This document shows positions 14,567-23,986 of a stretch of 36,391 nt of DNA, one piece after another. Location of the stretch: positions 1-36,391 of the forward strand of contig JAFLTM010000012.1 of assembly GCA_022509225.1 (NCBI GenBank). The letters are read 5' to 3'. A program made the position numbers and the translations under genes. The notes below the pieces were generated by a model. The model worked only from the letters and a program-made list of their open reading frames with translations. It ran no database searches and was not told the DNA's origin. How positions within the stretch are numbered: position 1 is the stretch's first letter; every line of letters starts with the position of its first letter. This DNA comes from Muribaculaceae bacterium. Its GTDB lineage: Bacteria; Bacteroidota; Bacteroidia; Bacteroidales; Muribaculaceae.

Positions 14567-17500
14567 TTATCCGTTCGAGATTATTTCAAATCTCACGCCC
14601 CATTCATCGAGAAATTGAGTTAGTTCTTTGGTTATCGGGAACTTATTTCGAGAATGGATGTTGACTTGTTGATTAATTTCGGTGTCATATAATCTAATAT
14701 ATAAATCGCCGGGACGCTCTTTTGGTTCAAATGATGCAAGTTTTTTAAAGAATTCATCATTTTTAAAATTCATGTCCAGATGAATCACCACAGCGTTTGC
14801 AATTTTGGATGAAATGCCGGCGAGATCAGTGATTTCTTCTATTTTTGTGTCGATTGCACCCGGCTTGTAAGTGCTGGCAGAGAGATTTACTCTGATCCTT
14901 ACAAAATCATTAGGGAAAATTTGGTTTTTGTAGATCTGAGCATCCTTACCCCACAACCGGAATTGTTGAGATCCGGAAAAATCTTCCAGAGTGAAACCGA
15001 ACCATTGTGTGCCTCTTTGGCTTACACCTGTTTCAGTATTGGTGACGATACCCCCCAATGTGAGTTTCATTCCTGCAGTTTTGCGGTCTTCATATTCTCC
15101 ACACTTACAGTTGCATCCATAGGTTATTTCCATATAATACGGGTCGAGAGGATGAGCTGAAAGATAAACTGTGACAAGTTTGCGTTCTTCTTCGAGAAGT
15201 TTGATGCGGTTCCACGGCACAATGTCGGGGAAAGATGGTCTGGGCGTGTCGATGGGCTCCAAATCACCAAACAGACTTACTTGCATTGAATTTTTATCGT
15301 TTTGAATAATCTGGCCATACTTCACCAAAACATCTGTGAAAGTGGAGTCGAACATTTCAAAGACGAAAGCCTCTCTTGGATAGCCCATAGAATCGAAAGC
15401 ACCGGAAAGGGCAAGGTTTTCAATAGCGGCACGGTTACAGCTGCTTAAATTAACCCTTTCGACAAAATCATAGATATCTTTGAACGGGCCGTTTTCATTC
15501 CTTTCACGTATAATTGCATTAACGGCATTTAATCCGACACCTTTCACGGCACCCAATCCAAAACGGATCTGACCGTTTATATTTACCGTGAATTTTTCAT
15601 CAGATTCATTAATATCCGGGCCTTTTACCTCTATACCCATCCGGATGCATTCATCCATTATTTTTTTGAGTTTATCGGCAGCTCCCAGATTCCGGCTTAA
15701 CACTCCTGCCATATATTCAGCCGGATAATTGGCTTTAAGATAGGCCGTCTGGTAAGCAACCCATGTATAGCAAGTTGCATGGCTTTTGTTAAAAGCATAA
15801 GAGGCGAATTTTTCCCAATCAGCCCAAATCTTTTCAAGCACTTCAGGTTTGTGACTGTTTTTCTGCCCTTCAGTCATGAATTTTTCCTTAAGCAACAGCA
15901 TTTTGTCAATCTGCTTCTTGCCCATGGCTTTTCTCAGCATGTCGCTTTCCCCTCTTGTAAAATTGGCGAGAAGTCGGGAAAGGAGCATCACTTGTTCCTG
16001 ATACACGGTGATCCCATAGGTTTCTTGGAGATATTTCTCCATTATGGGAATATCGTAGGTGATAGGTTCCTGACCATGTTTACGCTTCACAAATGAAGGA
16101 ATATAATCCATCGGGCCCGGGCGATAGAGAGCGTTCATGGCAATTAGGTCTTCAAATTTTGATGGCTGAAGATCTCGTAGAGAAGATTGCATTCCCACGG
16201 ATTCAAACTGGAAGGTCGATGTTGTTTTACCCTCGCAATAGAGTTTGAATGTTGCCGGATCATCAAGCGGGATATGGTCTATATCTAAATCGAAACCTCT
16301 TGTTTTCTTTATATTTGCAAGTGCTTCCTTTATAATCGACAGGGTTTTGAGCCCAAGAAAATCCATTTTGATCAGACCGGTCTCTTCAATCACGCTACCC
16401 TCATATTGGGTTGAAATCACCTTTGAACCATCAGCGTCTGTGGCGACTGCTATAGGCACCCAGTCTGTGATAGGGCCTCCCCCGATAATTACTCCGCAGG
16501 CGTGTATTCCTGTTCCGCGTACGTTCCCTTCGAGTTGTGCGGCATATTTCATGACCTCCCTGACTACAGGATTCTCATTTCTTGTTTCGGCTTCAAATTC
16601 CTTGCAATAAGCAAGACAGTTTTTAAAATTTACTTTTGTGGCCTTCCCGTTAACGTCAGGAAGACGGTCGGGGACAAGACGGCTCAATCGGTTTGATTCG
16701 GGAAGAGGGAGATCAAGCACCTTGGCAACATCCTTAATAGCCATTTTTGTTGCCATGGTCTGATAGGTGATGATATGCGCTACTTTCTCGGCACCGTATT
16801 TTTTGGTGACGTAGTCTAACACGGCATACCTGCCGTCATCATCGAAGTCAACATCGATATCAGGCAAGGAAATCCTGTCGGGATTTAAGAACCTTTCAAA
16901 AAGAAGGTCATATTGTATGGGATCTATCTGGGTTATGCCCAAACAATATGCTGCGGCACTTCCGGCAGCGGAGCCTCTGCCCGGCCCCACACTCACACCA
17001 AGTTCCTTACGGGCAACATTTATAAAATCCTGCACAATAAGGAAATAACCGGGGAATCCCATGGTTTTCATTATATGAAGTTCAAATTTTAATCGTTCTT
17101 TAACTTCTTCCGATAAATTTTCTCCATATTTTAATTTGGCTCCTTCCCAGGTAAGTTTCGCAAGATAGTCGGCCTCCAGTTTTATACGATAGAGTTTATT
17201 GTAACCGCCAAGGCTTGCAATTTTTTTCTCAGCATCTTTTTGAGACAATACCTCGTTCCCATTCTCATCCCTAGTAAATTCCAGGAAGAGATCCTCCTCG
17301 GTGAATTTCTTGCGATATTCTTCCTCGGTTCCGAAATCCGCGGGGATGTCGAAGGTTGGCATGATGGGTTCATGGTCGATTGAATAAAATTCAATCTTGT
17401 CAAGCACTTCATCAGTATTTGAGAGGGCTTCGGGAATATCCCGGAATATTGCCTCCATTTCGGCAGGACTTTTCAACCACTCCTGTTTGGTGTAGTGCAT

Positions 17501-18247
17501 GCGTTGCTCATCAAACTTTTTCTGTGTGCTGACACATATCAACCTGTCGTGGGCTTCGGCATCATCTTCAAAAGTGAAGTGAACGTCGTTGGTTGCAACC
17601 AGTTTGATTTTATGTTTTCTGGCCATTTCGACAAGAACTTCATTGACCTTCTGCTGCTCCTTGAAGACATCTCTGTTTGCATTTTCTTTAAATGTTTCAT
17701 GCCTTTGAAGTTCGAGGTAGTAGTCATCGCCGAAAATTTCTTTGAACCACAGGATTCTTTTCTCAGCCTCCTTGATGTCGCCATGCATGATCAATTGAGG
17801 CACTTCTCCGCCGAGACATGCGGAACAGATGATCAGCCCTTCATGATACTTTGCAAGTTGCTCGCGGTCGGTGCGCGCATGATAATAGAATCCGTCGGTC
17901 CAAGCATCGCTCACAAGCTTGATGAGGTTATGATAACCCTTTTCATTTTTGGCAAGCACGATAAGATGATAACCGTTGTCGGTTTTGTCCTTACGGTCGG
18001 TCATCTTATCACGTGCCACATACATTTCACACCCAAGAATCGGTTTAAATTTTTCAGATTCCGGTTTGTTTTGGTTTTTCTTCTTCACGTAGTTGAAGAA
18101 TTCCTTAATACCGAACATATTCCCATGGTCGGTTAAGGCGATGCCTCTCATTCCGTCGGCAATAGCTTTGTCAACCAACTCCGGGATAGCAGCTTTGCCG
18201 TCGAGCAGACTATATTGGGAATGTACGTGAAGATGAGTGAAATTCAT
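14567..18247 (-). CDS. dnaE: DNA polymerase III alpha subunit (DnaE)
   Basis: Replicative C-family polymerase of the Pol III holoenzyme, 1226 residues. The N-terminal PHP domain (about 1-290) retains every metal-ligand position known from M. tuberculosis DnaE1: His7, His9, Asp16, His41, Glu74, His94, Cys144, Asp221 and His223. The polymerase core follows, with the Gly/Ser loop VGPGRGSAAGS and the catalytic acidic motif PDIDVDFD at 462-469. The fingers region contains YRPGPMDYIPSFVKRKHG and the thumb-fingers KSHA motif (YAFNKSHATCYTW). The tandem helix-hairpin-helix segment includes FGLGAVKGVGLNAV, and an OB-fold lies near residues 1050-1150. The ATG at 18247 directly abuts the stop of the tricorn-like protease gene. 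Thioredoxin follows on the same strand. Confidence 0.97.
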   Translation of the reverse strand: MNFTHLHVHSQYSLLDGKAAIPELVDKAIADGMRGIALTDHGNMFGIKEFFNYVKKKNQNKPESEKFKPILGCEMYVARDKMTDRKDKTDNGYHLIVLAKNEKGYHNLIKLVSDAWTDGFYYHARTDREQLAKYHEGLIICSACLGGEVPQLIMHGDIKEAEKRILWFKEIFGDDYYLELQRHETFKENANRDVFKEQQKVNEVLVEMARKHKIKLVATNDVHFTFEDDAEAHDRLICVSTQKKFDEQRMHYTKQEWLKSPAEMEAIFRDIPEALSNTDEVLDKIEFYSIDHEPIMPTFDIPADFGTEEEYRKKFTEEDLFLEFTRDENGNEVLSQKDAEKKIASLGGYNKLYRIKLEADYLAKLTWEGAKLKYGENLSEEVKERLKFELHIMKTMGFPGYFLIVQDFINVARKELGVSVGPGRGSAAGSAAAYCLGITQIDPIQYDLLFERFLNPDRISLPDIDVDFDDDGRYAVLDYVTKKYGAEKVAHIITYQTMATKMAIKDVAKVLDLPLPESNRLSRLVPDRLPDVNGKATKVNFKNCLAYCKEFEAETRNENPVVREVMKYAAQLEGNVRGTGIHACGVIIGGGPITDWVPIAVATDADGSKVISTQYEGSVIEETGLIKMDFLGLKTLSIIKEALANIKKTRGFDLDIDHIPLDDPATFKLYCEGKTTSTFQFESVGMQSSLRDLQPSKFEDLIAMNALYRPGPMDYIPSFVKRKHGQEPITYDIPIMEKYLQETYGITVYQEQVMLLSRLLANFTRGESDMLRKAMGKKQIDKMLLLKEKFMTEGQKNSHKPEVLEKIWADWEKFASYAFNKSHATCYTWVAYQTAYLKANYPAEYMAGVLSRNLGAADKLKKIMDECIRMGIEVKGPDINESDEKFTVNINGQIRFGLGAVKGVGLNAVNAIIRERNENGPFKDIYDFVERVNLSSCNRAAIENLALSGAFDSMGYPREAFVFEMFDSTFTDVLVKYGQIIQNDKNSMQVSLFGDLEPIDTPRPSFPDIVPWNRIKLLEEERKLVTVYLSAHPLDPYYMEITYGCNCKCGEYEDRKTAGMKLTLGGIVTNTETGVSQRGTQWFGFTLEDFSGSQQFRLWGKDAQIYKNQIFPNDFVRIRVNLSASTYKPGAIDTKIEEITDLAGISSKIANAVVIHLDMNFKNDEFFKKLASFEPKERPGDLYIRLYDTEINQQVNIHSRNKFPITKELTQFLDEWGVRFEIISNG

Positions 18248-21200
18248 TTACTTGGAGTTAATTTTTTTCAAAAGTTGTTTCACGGAGCCTTCCAGTTGAG
18301 CATCTATCCCGGCCTCTACCTCTCCCGGGAGATTGTAAATAACCAGGTCAGGTTGAAGTTGTGTGTTCTCGAGAACGGTTCCGTCGTTAGCTACGTTTGT
18401 TACTTGGGGTATTCCAAACACAATAGAGGGGTCTATCTGGTTTTCCCACCAAACTGCTGTCATGGTGCCCGGCACCGGGGCGCCGACTACATCGCCAATA
18501 CCGAGAGCCTGATATGTGTAGGGGGTTCCGTGGGCATCGCTATAATTTGCTTCGTTAACAAGCATGACACTTGGCTTGGTCCATTGGGAAAATGGCTCGA
18601 TACCGATTTTTTCGCCTCTCGGACTAAAGGTTACGTATTGCTTACCGTTGAGCAAGACGGCTATGTCATTGTGAAGCCATCCGCCGCCGTTGAATCTGGT
18701 ATCGACCACAACAGCATCCGCATTCCTATATTTCCCAAGCAAGCGGTCATAGACAGTCTGGAAGCTTTCACTGTTCATGCCTCTAACATGAACATATCCC
18801 ACCTTGCCTCCTGACAGACTGTCGACAATTTGTTCGTTACGCTCAACCCATCTTTGATAGGCAAGATTTGATTCAGCTCCTACTGATATGGCCTTCACAT
18901 TGATGTGTTTTGTGGAGCCATCTTTCTTTTTGACGCCTAATCTAACTTTTTTGCCGGCTTTCCCTTCGAGAAGGGTGAAGTATTCTTTCTCAGGTAAGAT
19001 TTCAACATCATCAATAGAAAGGATAATGTCGCCTGCCTGAATATCGGCACTTTTGTTAGAGAGAGGACCGCCCGGCAACACCTCGGTGATAAGAAGCCCG
19101 TTTCCGGTGTAAGCCGGATCAAAGAAAGCCCCGAGGGAAGCAGTTTGAAGATTTGCACCCCGCCCGTAGGCTCTTCCTCCGGTGTGGGAGGCGTTCAATT
19201 CGCCTAAAGTTTCACTCAGAAGGGTGGCGAAATCACGATTATTTGAGATATAGGGCAGGAATTCTTTGTAGTGTTGAGTGTAATATTTCCAATCAACACC
19301 ATGTAGATTTTTGTCATAGAACTTATCTTCAACCTGTTTTGCCATGTGGTCGAAAATATACTGTCTTTCCATCGATGGATGTCTGTCGTAAGGTGCCTCA
19401 AATTGCACTGGTTTTATGTCTCCATCCGGCAAGGATATCTTTTTCACACCGTCGTAGGAAAGAACAAAAAGATTCTTGCCTTCCTTGTCTGGTTCGAAAG
19501 AGCCAGAAATGTTGGAGGACAGTACTTTTGTATCACCCTTTTTGAGATCCACAACCAAAAGGTTTTGATCGCCATCGGGCGATTGAGCAGTGTAGTAGAG
19601 TTTGTCACCTTTCGGAGACAAATAGAAATCGCCAAAGCTGCCGGAAGGGTAGGTCAGCCTTTTTGTACGGTATCTTCTATTGGCAATATCCAGTGGAGTG
19701 GATGTTTTTTTCTCCGCAGCTTTTTTGTTCTTGCCTTTATGTTTAGTTTTGGAGTCGTCACTATCCTTGTCTTCCTTATCCTGATCAGCTTTTTCTGCCA
19801 GGTCAGCCTCCTCTTCAGTGAAATTGAATTTATCCCATGTATCACCGTCAAGCACCATTAGCACCAAGTCGTCTTGATTACCCCATGAACCGTGAGCTTT
19901 CATGCCATATTTACCTGTGGCGTAGAGCACACCTTTGCCGTCGAGCACCCATTTTGGCTGATAATCGGTGTATCCGCTTTCCGTCAGGTTGATAGTTTCA
20001 GACCCGTCGGCTTTTGATATGGCGATATCCGCATTATTCCAGCCAAGTTCTCCGATATATGTGCTGAGAATCCACTCACTGTCAGGACTCCATGAAAATT
20101 CGATATCACCGTCGGAATAAGAATAATTATTTTTACCGTCAACTACTGTTGTCACTTTCTTAGAATCAAGATCTATAACCCTGATTGGAGCACGGTTTTC
20201 AAGGAATGCAACTTTTTTACCGTCGGGAGAAAACACCGGCTGCATAGCTGAAGTCTCACATTTATAGAGAGGTGCGATAGTGATATCTGTTGCGTAGGCA
20301 AACTCTTTTTCATCATCATTTTTAATTTTAGCAATAAAAAGCTGCCAGATTCCGTCAACATCACTGTCGAATACCAATGAGCGACCGTCAGGAGAAAATG
20401 AGACGGAACGTTCCTGAGCCGGAGTGTCGGTTATCCTTTTGGTCGTTTTATATTTTGTGTTTGTTACATAAACATCCCCGCGAATCACTATGGCGATTTC
20501 ATTACCTTCGGGGGAGACAGCCATATTTGTTACCCCGTTATTTACATATTGTTTCACCAAGTCTCCATCATATAGGTCGGCTGTAATATCGATTGACACC
20601 TTTTGAGGATTAGCTCCGGGTTTGAGCGTATAGATGTCACCATCCCATGCGAAAGCGAGTAACCCGTTCTGAGATGCTGAAAGGGATCTGACAGGATGTT
20701 TTTCAAACGAGGTCAGCTGTTTTTCTCCTGAAGCCCCCACCTGAGCCTGGAAAACATTTAGGGTGCCATCTTTTTCCGAGAGATAGTAGAAATCATTACC
20801 TTCACCCCATACAGGTGATTGATCGGAACCGTTGAAATGGGTAAGCTGTGTGAATTTTCCGTTTTGATATGTCCAGATGTCGGAAGTGCCGGCTGAACGT
20901 TCATGCTTTCTTAAAACATCTTCGTAACTTTTGCGGTCTTGAAAGATCATGTCGCCGTTTTTATTCACATCTGCTGAATTCACAGGTAATGAAAGATAGA
21001 GAACAGGTCTGGCGAGTGGCTTATTTACATTTATGGAATAGATCTGCGAAAAGAAGGGTGCCCTTGATGTCCTGTTGCCGGGAAGCAGTGATGCGTTGAA
21101 CAACAGGATAGAGTCATTAAGGAATGTAAGAGGGGTTTCATTGCCGCTGTGTGTGGTCAGCCTTACGGGTGTTCCGCCGCTTGCTGAGGTTATATATAAA

Positions 21201-21469
21201 TCGTCGGACCCTTCGCGATTACTTAAAAAAACAATTTTTTTGCTGTCGGGTGACCACACCGGATTTGAATCATAGGCTTCATTGGAGGTGATTTGGGTTG
21301 CCTTCCCACCTGAAACCGGAACGGTGAACAATTCACCTTTATAAGAAAATGCGATGGTGCTTCCATCCGGAGATATGGCCGGTTTCATAAGCCATCGCGG
21401 AGTCTCCGCATTTGCAACTACAAAGGTGGCCAAAATGCAGGCGACTGCACCTAATTTCTTGAATCTCAT
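18248..21469 (-). CDS. Tricorn-like S41 family protease with beta-propeller
   Basis: Predicted 1073-residue secreted (periplasmic) protease related to archaeal tricorn. The N-terminus is a signal peptide, MRFKKLGAVACILATFVVANA. A beta-propeller of TolB/PD40-type repeats (ISPDGSTIAF, WSPDSKKIVFLS, FSPDGRSLVFDS, FSPDGKKVAFLE, SWSPDSEWILST) fills roughly residues 25-690, interrupted by a Lys/Asp/Glu-rich low-complexity insert near 545-590. A tricorn C1-type region follows, then a PDZ-like domain (about 780-860, LLITEVLPGGPLS) and the S41 core. Residues matching the tricorn catalytic tetrad are Ser761-His762 (NASHTGG), nucleophile Ser977 (NYSDAHG) and Glu1034 (VLENTQLQPDL). The family degrades peptides. 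The stop codon abuts the dnaE start codon. A good promoter match lies at 21516-21547. Confidence 0.92.
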   Translation of the reverse strand: MRFKKLGAVACILATFVVANAETPRWLMKPAISPDGSTIAFSYKGELFTVPVSGGKATQITSNEAYDSNPVWSPDSKKIVFLSNREGSDDLYITSASGGTPVRLTTHSGNETPLTFLNDSILLFNASLLPGNRTSRAPFFSQIYSINVNKPLARPVLYLSLPVNSADVNKNGDMIFQDRKSYEDVLRKHERSAGTSDIWTYQNGKFTQLTHFNGSDQSPVWGEGNDFYYLSEKDGTLNVFQAQVGASGEKQLTSFEKHPVRSLSASQNGLLAFAWDGDIYTLKPGANPQKVSIDITADLYDGDLVKQYVNNGVTNMAVSPEGNEIAIVIRGDVYVTNTKYKTTKRITDTPAQERSVSFSPDGRSLVFDSDVDGIWQLFIAKIKNDDEKEFAYATDITIAPLYKCETSAMQPVFSPDGKKVAFLENRAPIRVIDLDSKKVTTVVDGKNNYSYSDGDIEFSWSPDSEWILSTYIGELGWNNADIAISKADGSETINLTESGYTDYQPKWVLDGKGVLYATGKYGMKAHGSWGNQDDLVLMVLDGDTWDKFNFTEEEADLAEKADQDKEDKDSDDSKTKHKGKNKKAAEKKTSTPLDIANRRYRTKRLTYPSGSFGDFYLSPKGDKLYYTAQSPDGDQNLLVVDLKKGDTKVLSSNISGSFEPDKEGKNLFVLSYDGVKKISLPDGDIKPVQFEAPYDRHPSMERQYIFDHMAKQVEDKFYDKNLHGVDWKYYTQHYKEFLPYISNNRDFATLLSETLGELNASHTGGRAYGRGANLQTASLGAFFDPAYTGNGLLITEVLPGGPLSNKSADIQAGDIILSIDDVEILPEKEYFTLLEGKAGKKVRLGVKKKDGSTKHINVKAISVGAESNLAYQRWVERNEQIVDSLSGGKVGYVHVRGMNSESFQTVYDRLLGKYRNADAVVVDTRFNGGGWLHNDIAVLLNGKQYVTFSPRGEKIGIEPFSQWTKPSVMLVNEANYSDAHGTPYTYQALGIGDVVGAPVPGTMTAVWWENQIDPSIVFGIPQVTNVANDGTVLENTQLQPDLVIYNLPGEVEAGIDAQLEGSVKQLLKKINSK

Positions 21470-21515
21470 AATATTAATTGATTAATTAAAAGAAAAATTT
21501 CAAAACAAATGAATG

Positions 21516-21547
21516 CAAATATAGCAAAAGAAGCACAATGTGACAAT
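21516..21547 (-). promoter_or_regulatory. Candidate promoter for the tricorn-dnaE-trxA run
   Basis: On the minus strand the -7 box TATATTTG (21523-21516) matches TAnnTTTG exactly. ATTG (21547-21544), a one-base variant of TTTG, lies 20 bases upstream at ideal spacing. The box is 46 bases before the ATG at 21469. This is the best promoter match in the window. Confidence 0.6.
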
Positions 21548-21662
21548 AAGAATTTTAGAGCACAAAACTTAACAATTCCTAAAAATTAAATAGAAAAATG
21601 AAAACCAATCTGGTGGCATCATAAATTTTGATTGCATGCTCTTCTGTATGAGAATTTTTTAC

Positions 21663-21670
21663 TACATTTG
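21663..21670 (+). promoter_or_regulatory. Candidate -7 box for the GH36-led run
   Basis: TACATTTG matches TAnnTTTG exactly, 69 bases before the ATG at 21740. No -33 element stands at the right spacing. It lies in the 270-base divergent gap (21470-21739), which otherwise is A+T-rich with nothing else I can support. Confidence 0.4.
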
Positions 21671-21739
21671 GTTATTAAAACCGATTCGAAGACCAGGTAT
21701 GGTTGTGTTGGAAGAAATATGAATCTAAACCATGCAGTT

Positions 21740-23950
21740 ATGAAAAAAATTTTTTTGATTGTTTCAATTGCGTTAACCGCACTCATATTCCCTAATTTTT
21801 CTATGGGCGAACTTTTGAATCTTTCCACTCCTAAAACATCACTGGTTCTCGATGCCAGTGTCGGTGAACCTCTAAAAATCCTTTATTATGGTGATAAGAT
21901 TAAGGAGGCTGATGTTGATAATCTGAAGGTTAGCCCTTTGCTTAACCATCAGGCATATCCTGCCTACGGAATCTATCCTCAAAATGAAGCAGCCCTGAGT
22001 TTGACTCATGCAGATGGAAACCGAACCACTGTCTTAGAGGTTACGGGAGTTGAGAAAGAGGTGAAGGATGGCGCGGAAATCACCACGGTTAAGATGAAAG
22101 ATAAATTTTATCCCGTAGAGGTAAAAGTGAACTATAGGGTGCGTCCCGGTTATGACGTGATTGAAACATGGGTAGATATAGTCAATAACAAGGAGAATAA
22201 CATAACTCTCAACCGATTTATGTCAGGATATCTTCCGATAAGATATGGGGATGTGTGGCTGTCAAGCCTTTATGGCAATTGGGGGAACGAAACAAGACTC
22301 ACCCAAGAGCCGTTGACTCATGGAGTGAAAATGATAAAGAACAAGGATGGAGTGAGGAATGCACAGACATCTCATCCGGAAGTTATGTTTTCACTTGACG
22401 GTCAACCAAGGGAAAATGAAGGTCGCGTTATAGGAGCTGCCTTATGCTATCCGGGGAACTACAAACTCTTTATAGATACAGATGCCTCGAATCATCATCA
22501 TTTTTTTGCCGGCATCAATGAGGAGAATTCTGAATATCATCTTAAGGCCGGTGAGACATTCACTACGCCTGAGCTTGCGTTGACCTACAGTGAGGAAGGG
22601 CTTTCAGGTGCAAGCCGAAATTTCCACAAATGGGGCCGTGACAACAGGCTGCATGCAGGTGATAAGGAAAGGAAAATATTGCTTAATTCCTGGGAGGGAG
22701 TCTATCTGAAAGTAAATGAAGATGTGATGGCCGGAATGATGGAAGATATCGCGAAGATGGGAGGAGAACTTTTTGTTATGGATGATGGCTGGTTTGGCGA
22801 TAAGTACAAACGTAATGTAGACAATTCATCTCTTGGAGACTGGATTGTGGATACGAATAAACTTCCTAACGGCATAGGAGGATTGTTGAAAGAAGCCAAG
22901 AAAAACGGCATAAGCTTCGGAATCTGGATAGAACCGGAAATGGCCAATACTATTAGTGAATTATATGAAAAACACCCTGAATATATTGTCAAGGCTGATA
23001 ATCGAGACATTGCCACCGGAAGAGGAGGCACACAGATAGTGCTTGACATGTCGAATCCTGCTGTTCAAGATATAGTGTTTGAGGTGGTGGACACACTGCT
23101 GACCAGCTATCCGGAAATAGACTATATCAAATGGGATGCAAATGCGCCGATTATGGAACATGGGTCCCAGTATCTGTCTAAAGACAATCAGAGTCATCTT
23201 TTCATTGATTATCACAAAGGTTTGACCAAGACACTTGAGCGAATCAGGGCCGCTCATCCTGAAGTTACAATACAGGCCTGTGCCAGTGGAGGAGGGAGGG
23301 CCAGCTGGGGTCTTTTGCCATGGTTTGATGAATTCTGGACATCCGACAATACAGATGCGCTGCAGAGAATTTACATGCAATGGGGAACGAGTTATTTTTA
23401 TCCCGCCATAGCCATGGCTTCACATATTTCCGCCTCTCCAAACCATCAGACATCACGGAGGATTCCTATAAAATTCAGGGCTGACGTTGCCATGAGCGGA
23501 CGTCTTGGCCTTGAGATGCAACCAAAGGATATGAATGAATCCGACAGAGCTGTTTGTGAGCAAGCTATCGCAGATTATAAAAAGATTAGACCTATCGTGC
23601 AATTCGGCGATCTTTACCGGTTGCAATCACCCTATGATAAAAAGGGAGTAGCATCACTGATGTATGTGACACCTGACAAGGATGATGCAGTCTTTTTCTG
23701 GTGGAAGACAGAAACCTTTGTCAATCAACAGGTGCCACGCATACCGATGGCAGGACTGAATCCTGACAAGATTTATAGGATTACGGAATTAAACAGGATT
23801 GACCGCACCCCGCTGCCATTTGAGGGGAAAGAGTATTCAGGTAAGTTTTTGATTTCTAACGGTCTTGAGATACCATTGACTCATAATGCTCCGGCGGGTC
23901 AGAACTCAGATTTTGCTTCAAGAGTATTAAGAGTCACCGAGGTGAAATAA
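21740..23950 (+). CDS. Secreted GH36 alpha-galactosidase
   Basis: Glycoside hydrolase family 36 enzyme that releases terminal alpha-linked galactose (raffinose-family sugars, galactomannan side chains); a related N-acetylgalactosaminidase activity cannot be excluded. From the ATG at 21740 it has 736 residues, usual for the family, and a signal peptide MKKIFLIVSIALTALIFPNFS, so it acts in the periplasm. An in-frame ATG at 21719 would add seven residues. An N-terminal beta-sandwich domain (to about 270) precedes the (beta/alpha)8 barrel. The catalytic nucleophile is Asp466 in Y-I-K-W-D-A-N, and the acid/base is Asp536 in FWTSDNTDALQR. Supporting blocks are FVMDDGWFG and WIEPEMAN. It heads a plus-strand run and is 36 bases from the ATPase-DUF4435 gene. 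Confidence 0.93.
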   Translation: MKKIFLIVSIALTALIFPNFSMGELLNLSTPKTSLVLDASVGEPLKILYYGDKIKEADVDNLKVSPLLNHQAYPAYGIYPQNEAALSLTHADGNRTTVLEVTGVEKEVKDGAEITTVKMKDKFYPVEVKVNYRVRPGYDVIETWVDIVNNKENNITLNRFMSGYLPIRYGDVWLSSLYGNWGNETRLTQEPLTHGVKMIKNKDGVRNAQTSHPEVMFSLDGQPRENEGRVIGAALCYPGNYKLFIDTDASNHHHFFAGINEENSEYHLKAGETFTTPELALTYSEEGLSGASRNFHKWGRDNRLHAGDKERKILLNSWEGVYLKVNEDVMAGMMEDIAKMGGELFVMDDGWFGDKYKRNVDNSSLGDWIVDTNKLPNGIGGLLKEAKKNGISFGIWIEPEMANTISELYEKHPEYIVKADNRDIATGRGGTQIVLDMSNPAVQDIVFEVVDTLLTSYPEIDYIKWDANAPIMEHGSQYLSKDNQSHLFIDYHKGLTKTLERIRAAHPEVTIQACASGGGRASWGLLPWFDEFWTSDNTDALQRIYMQWGTSYFYPAIAMASHISASPNHQTSRRIPIKFRADVAMSGRLGLEMQPKDMNESDRAVCEQAIADYKKIRPIVQFGDLYRLQSPYDKKGVASLMYVTPDKDDAVFFWWKTETFVNQQVPRIPMAGLNPDKIYRITELNRIDRTPLPFEGKEYSGKFLISNGLEIPLTHNAPAGQNSDFASRVLRVTEVK

Positions 23951-23986
23951 CAGTAAGAGAAGAAAAACTGTTATAACCGGATTATT

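Noticed and set aside
17495-18136. Plus-strand open frame of about 210 codons inside dnaE
   Set aside because: Antisense to the PHP domain of dnaE; Phe/Ile-rich composition is that of a reverse-strand shadow.
19680-19830. Lys/Asp/Glu-rich stretch in the tricorn-like protease as a frameshift or insertion
   Set aside because: The frame is continuous on both sides and propeller repeats resume after it; a low-complexity loop between blades is the simpler reading.
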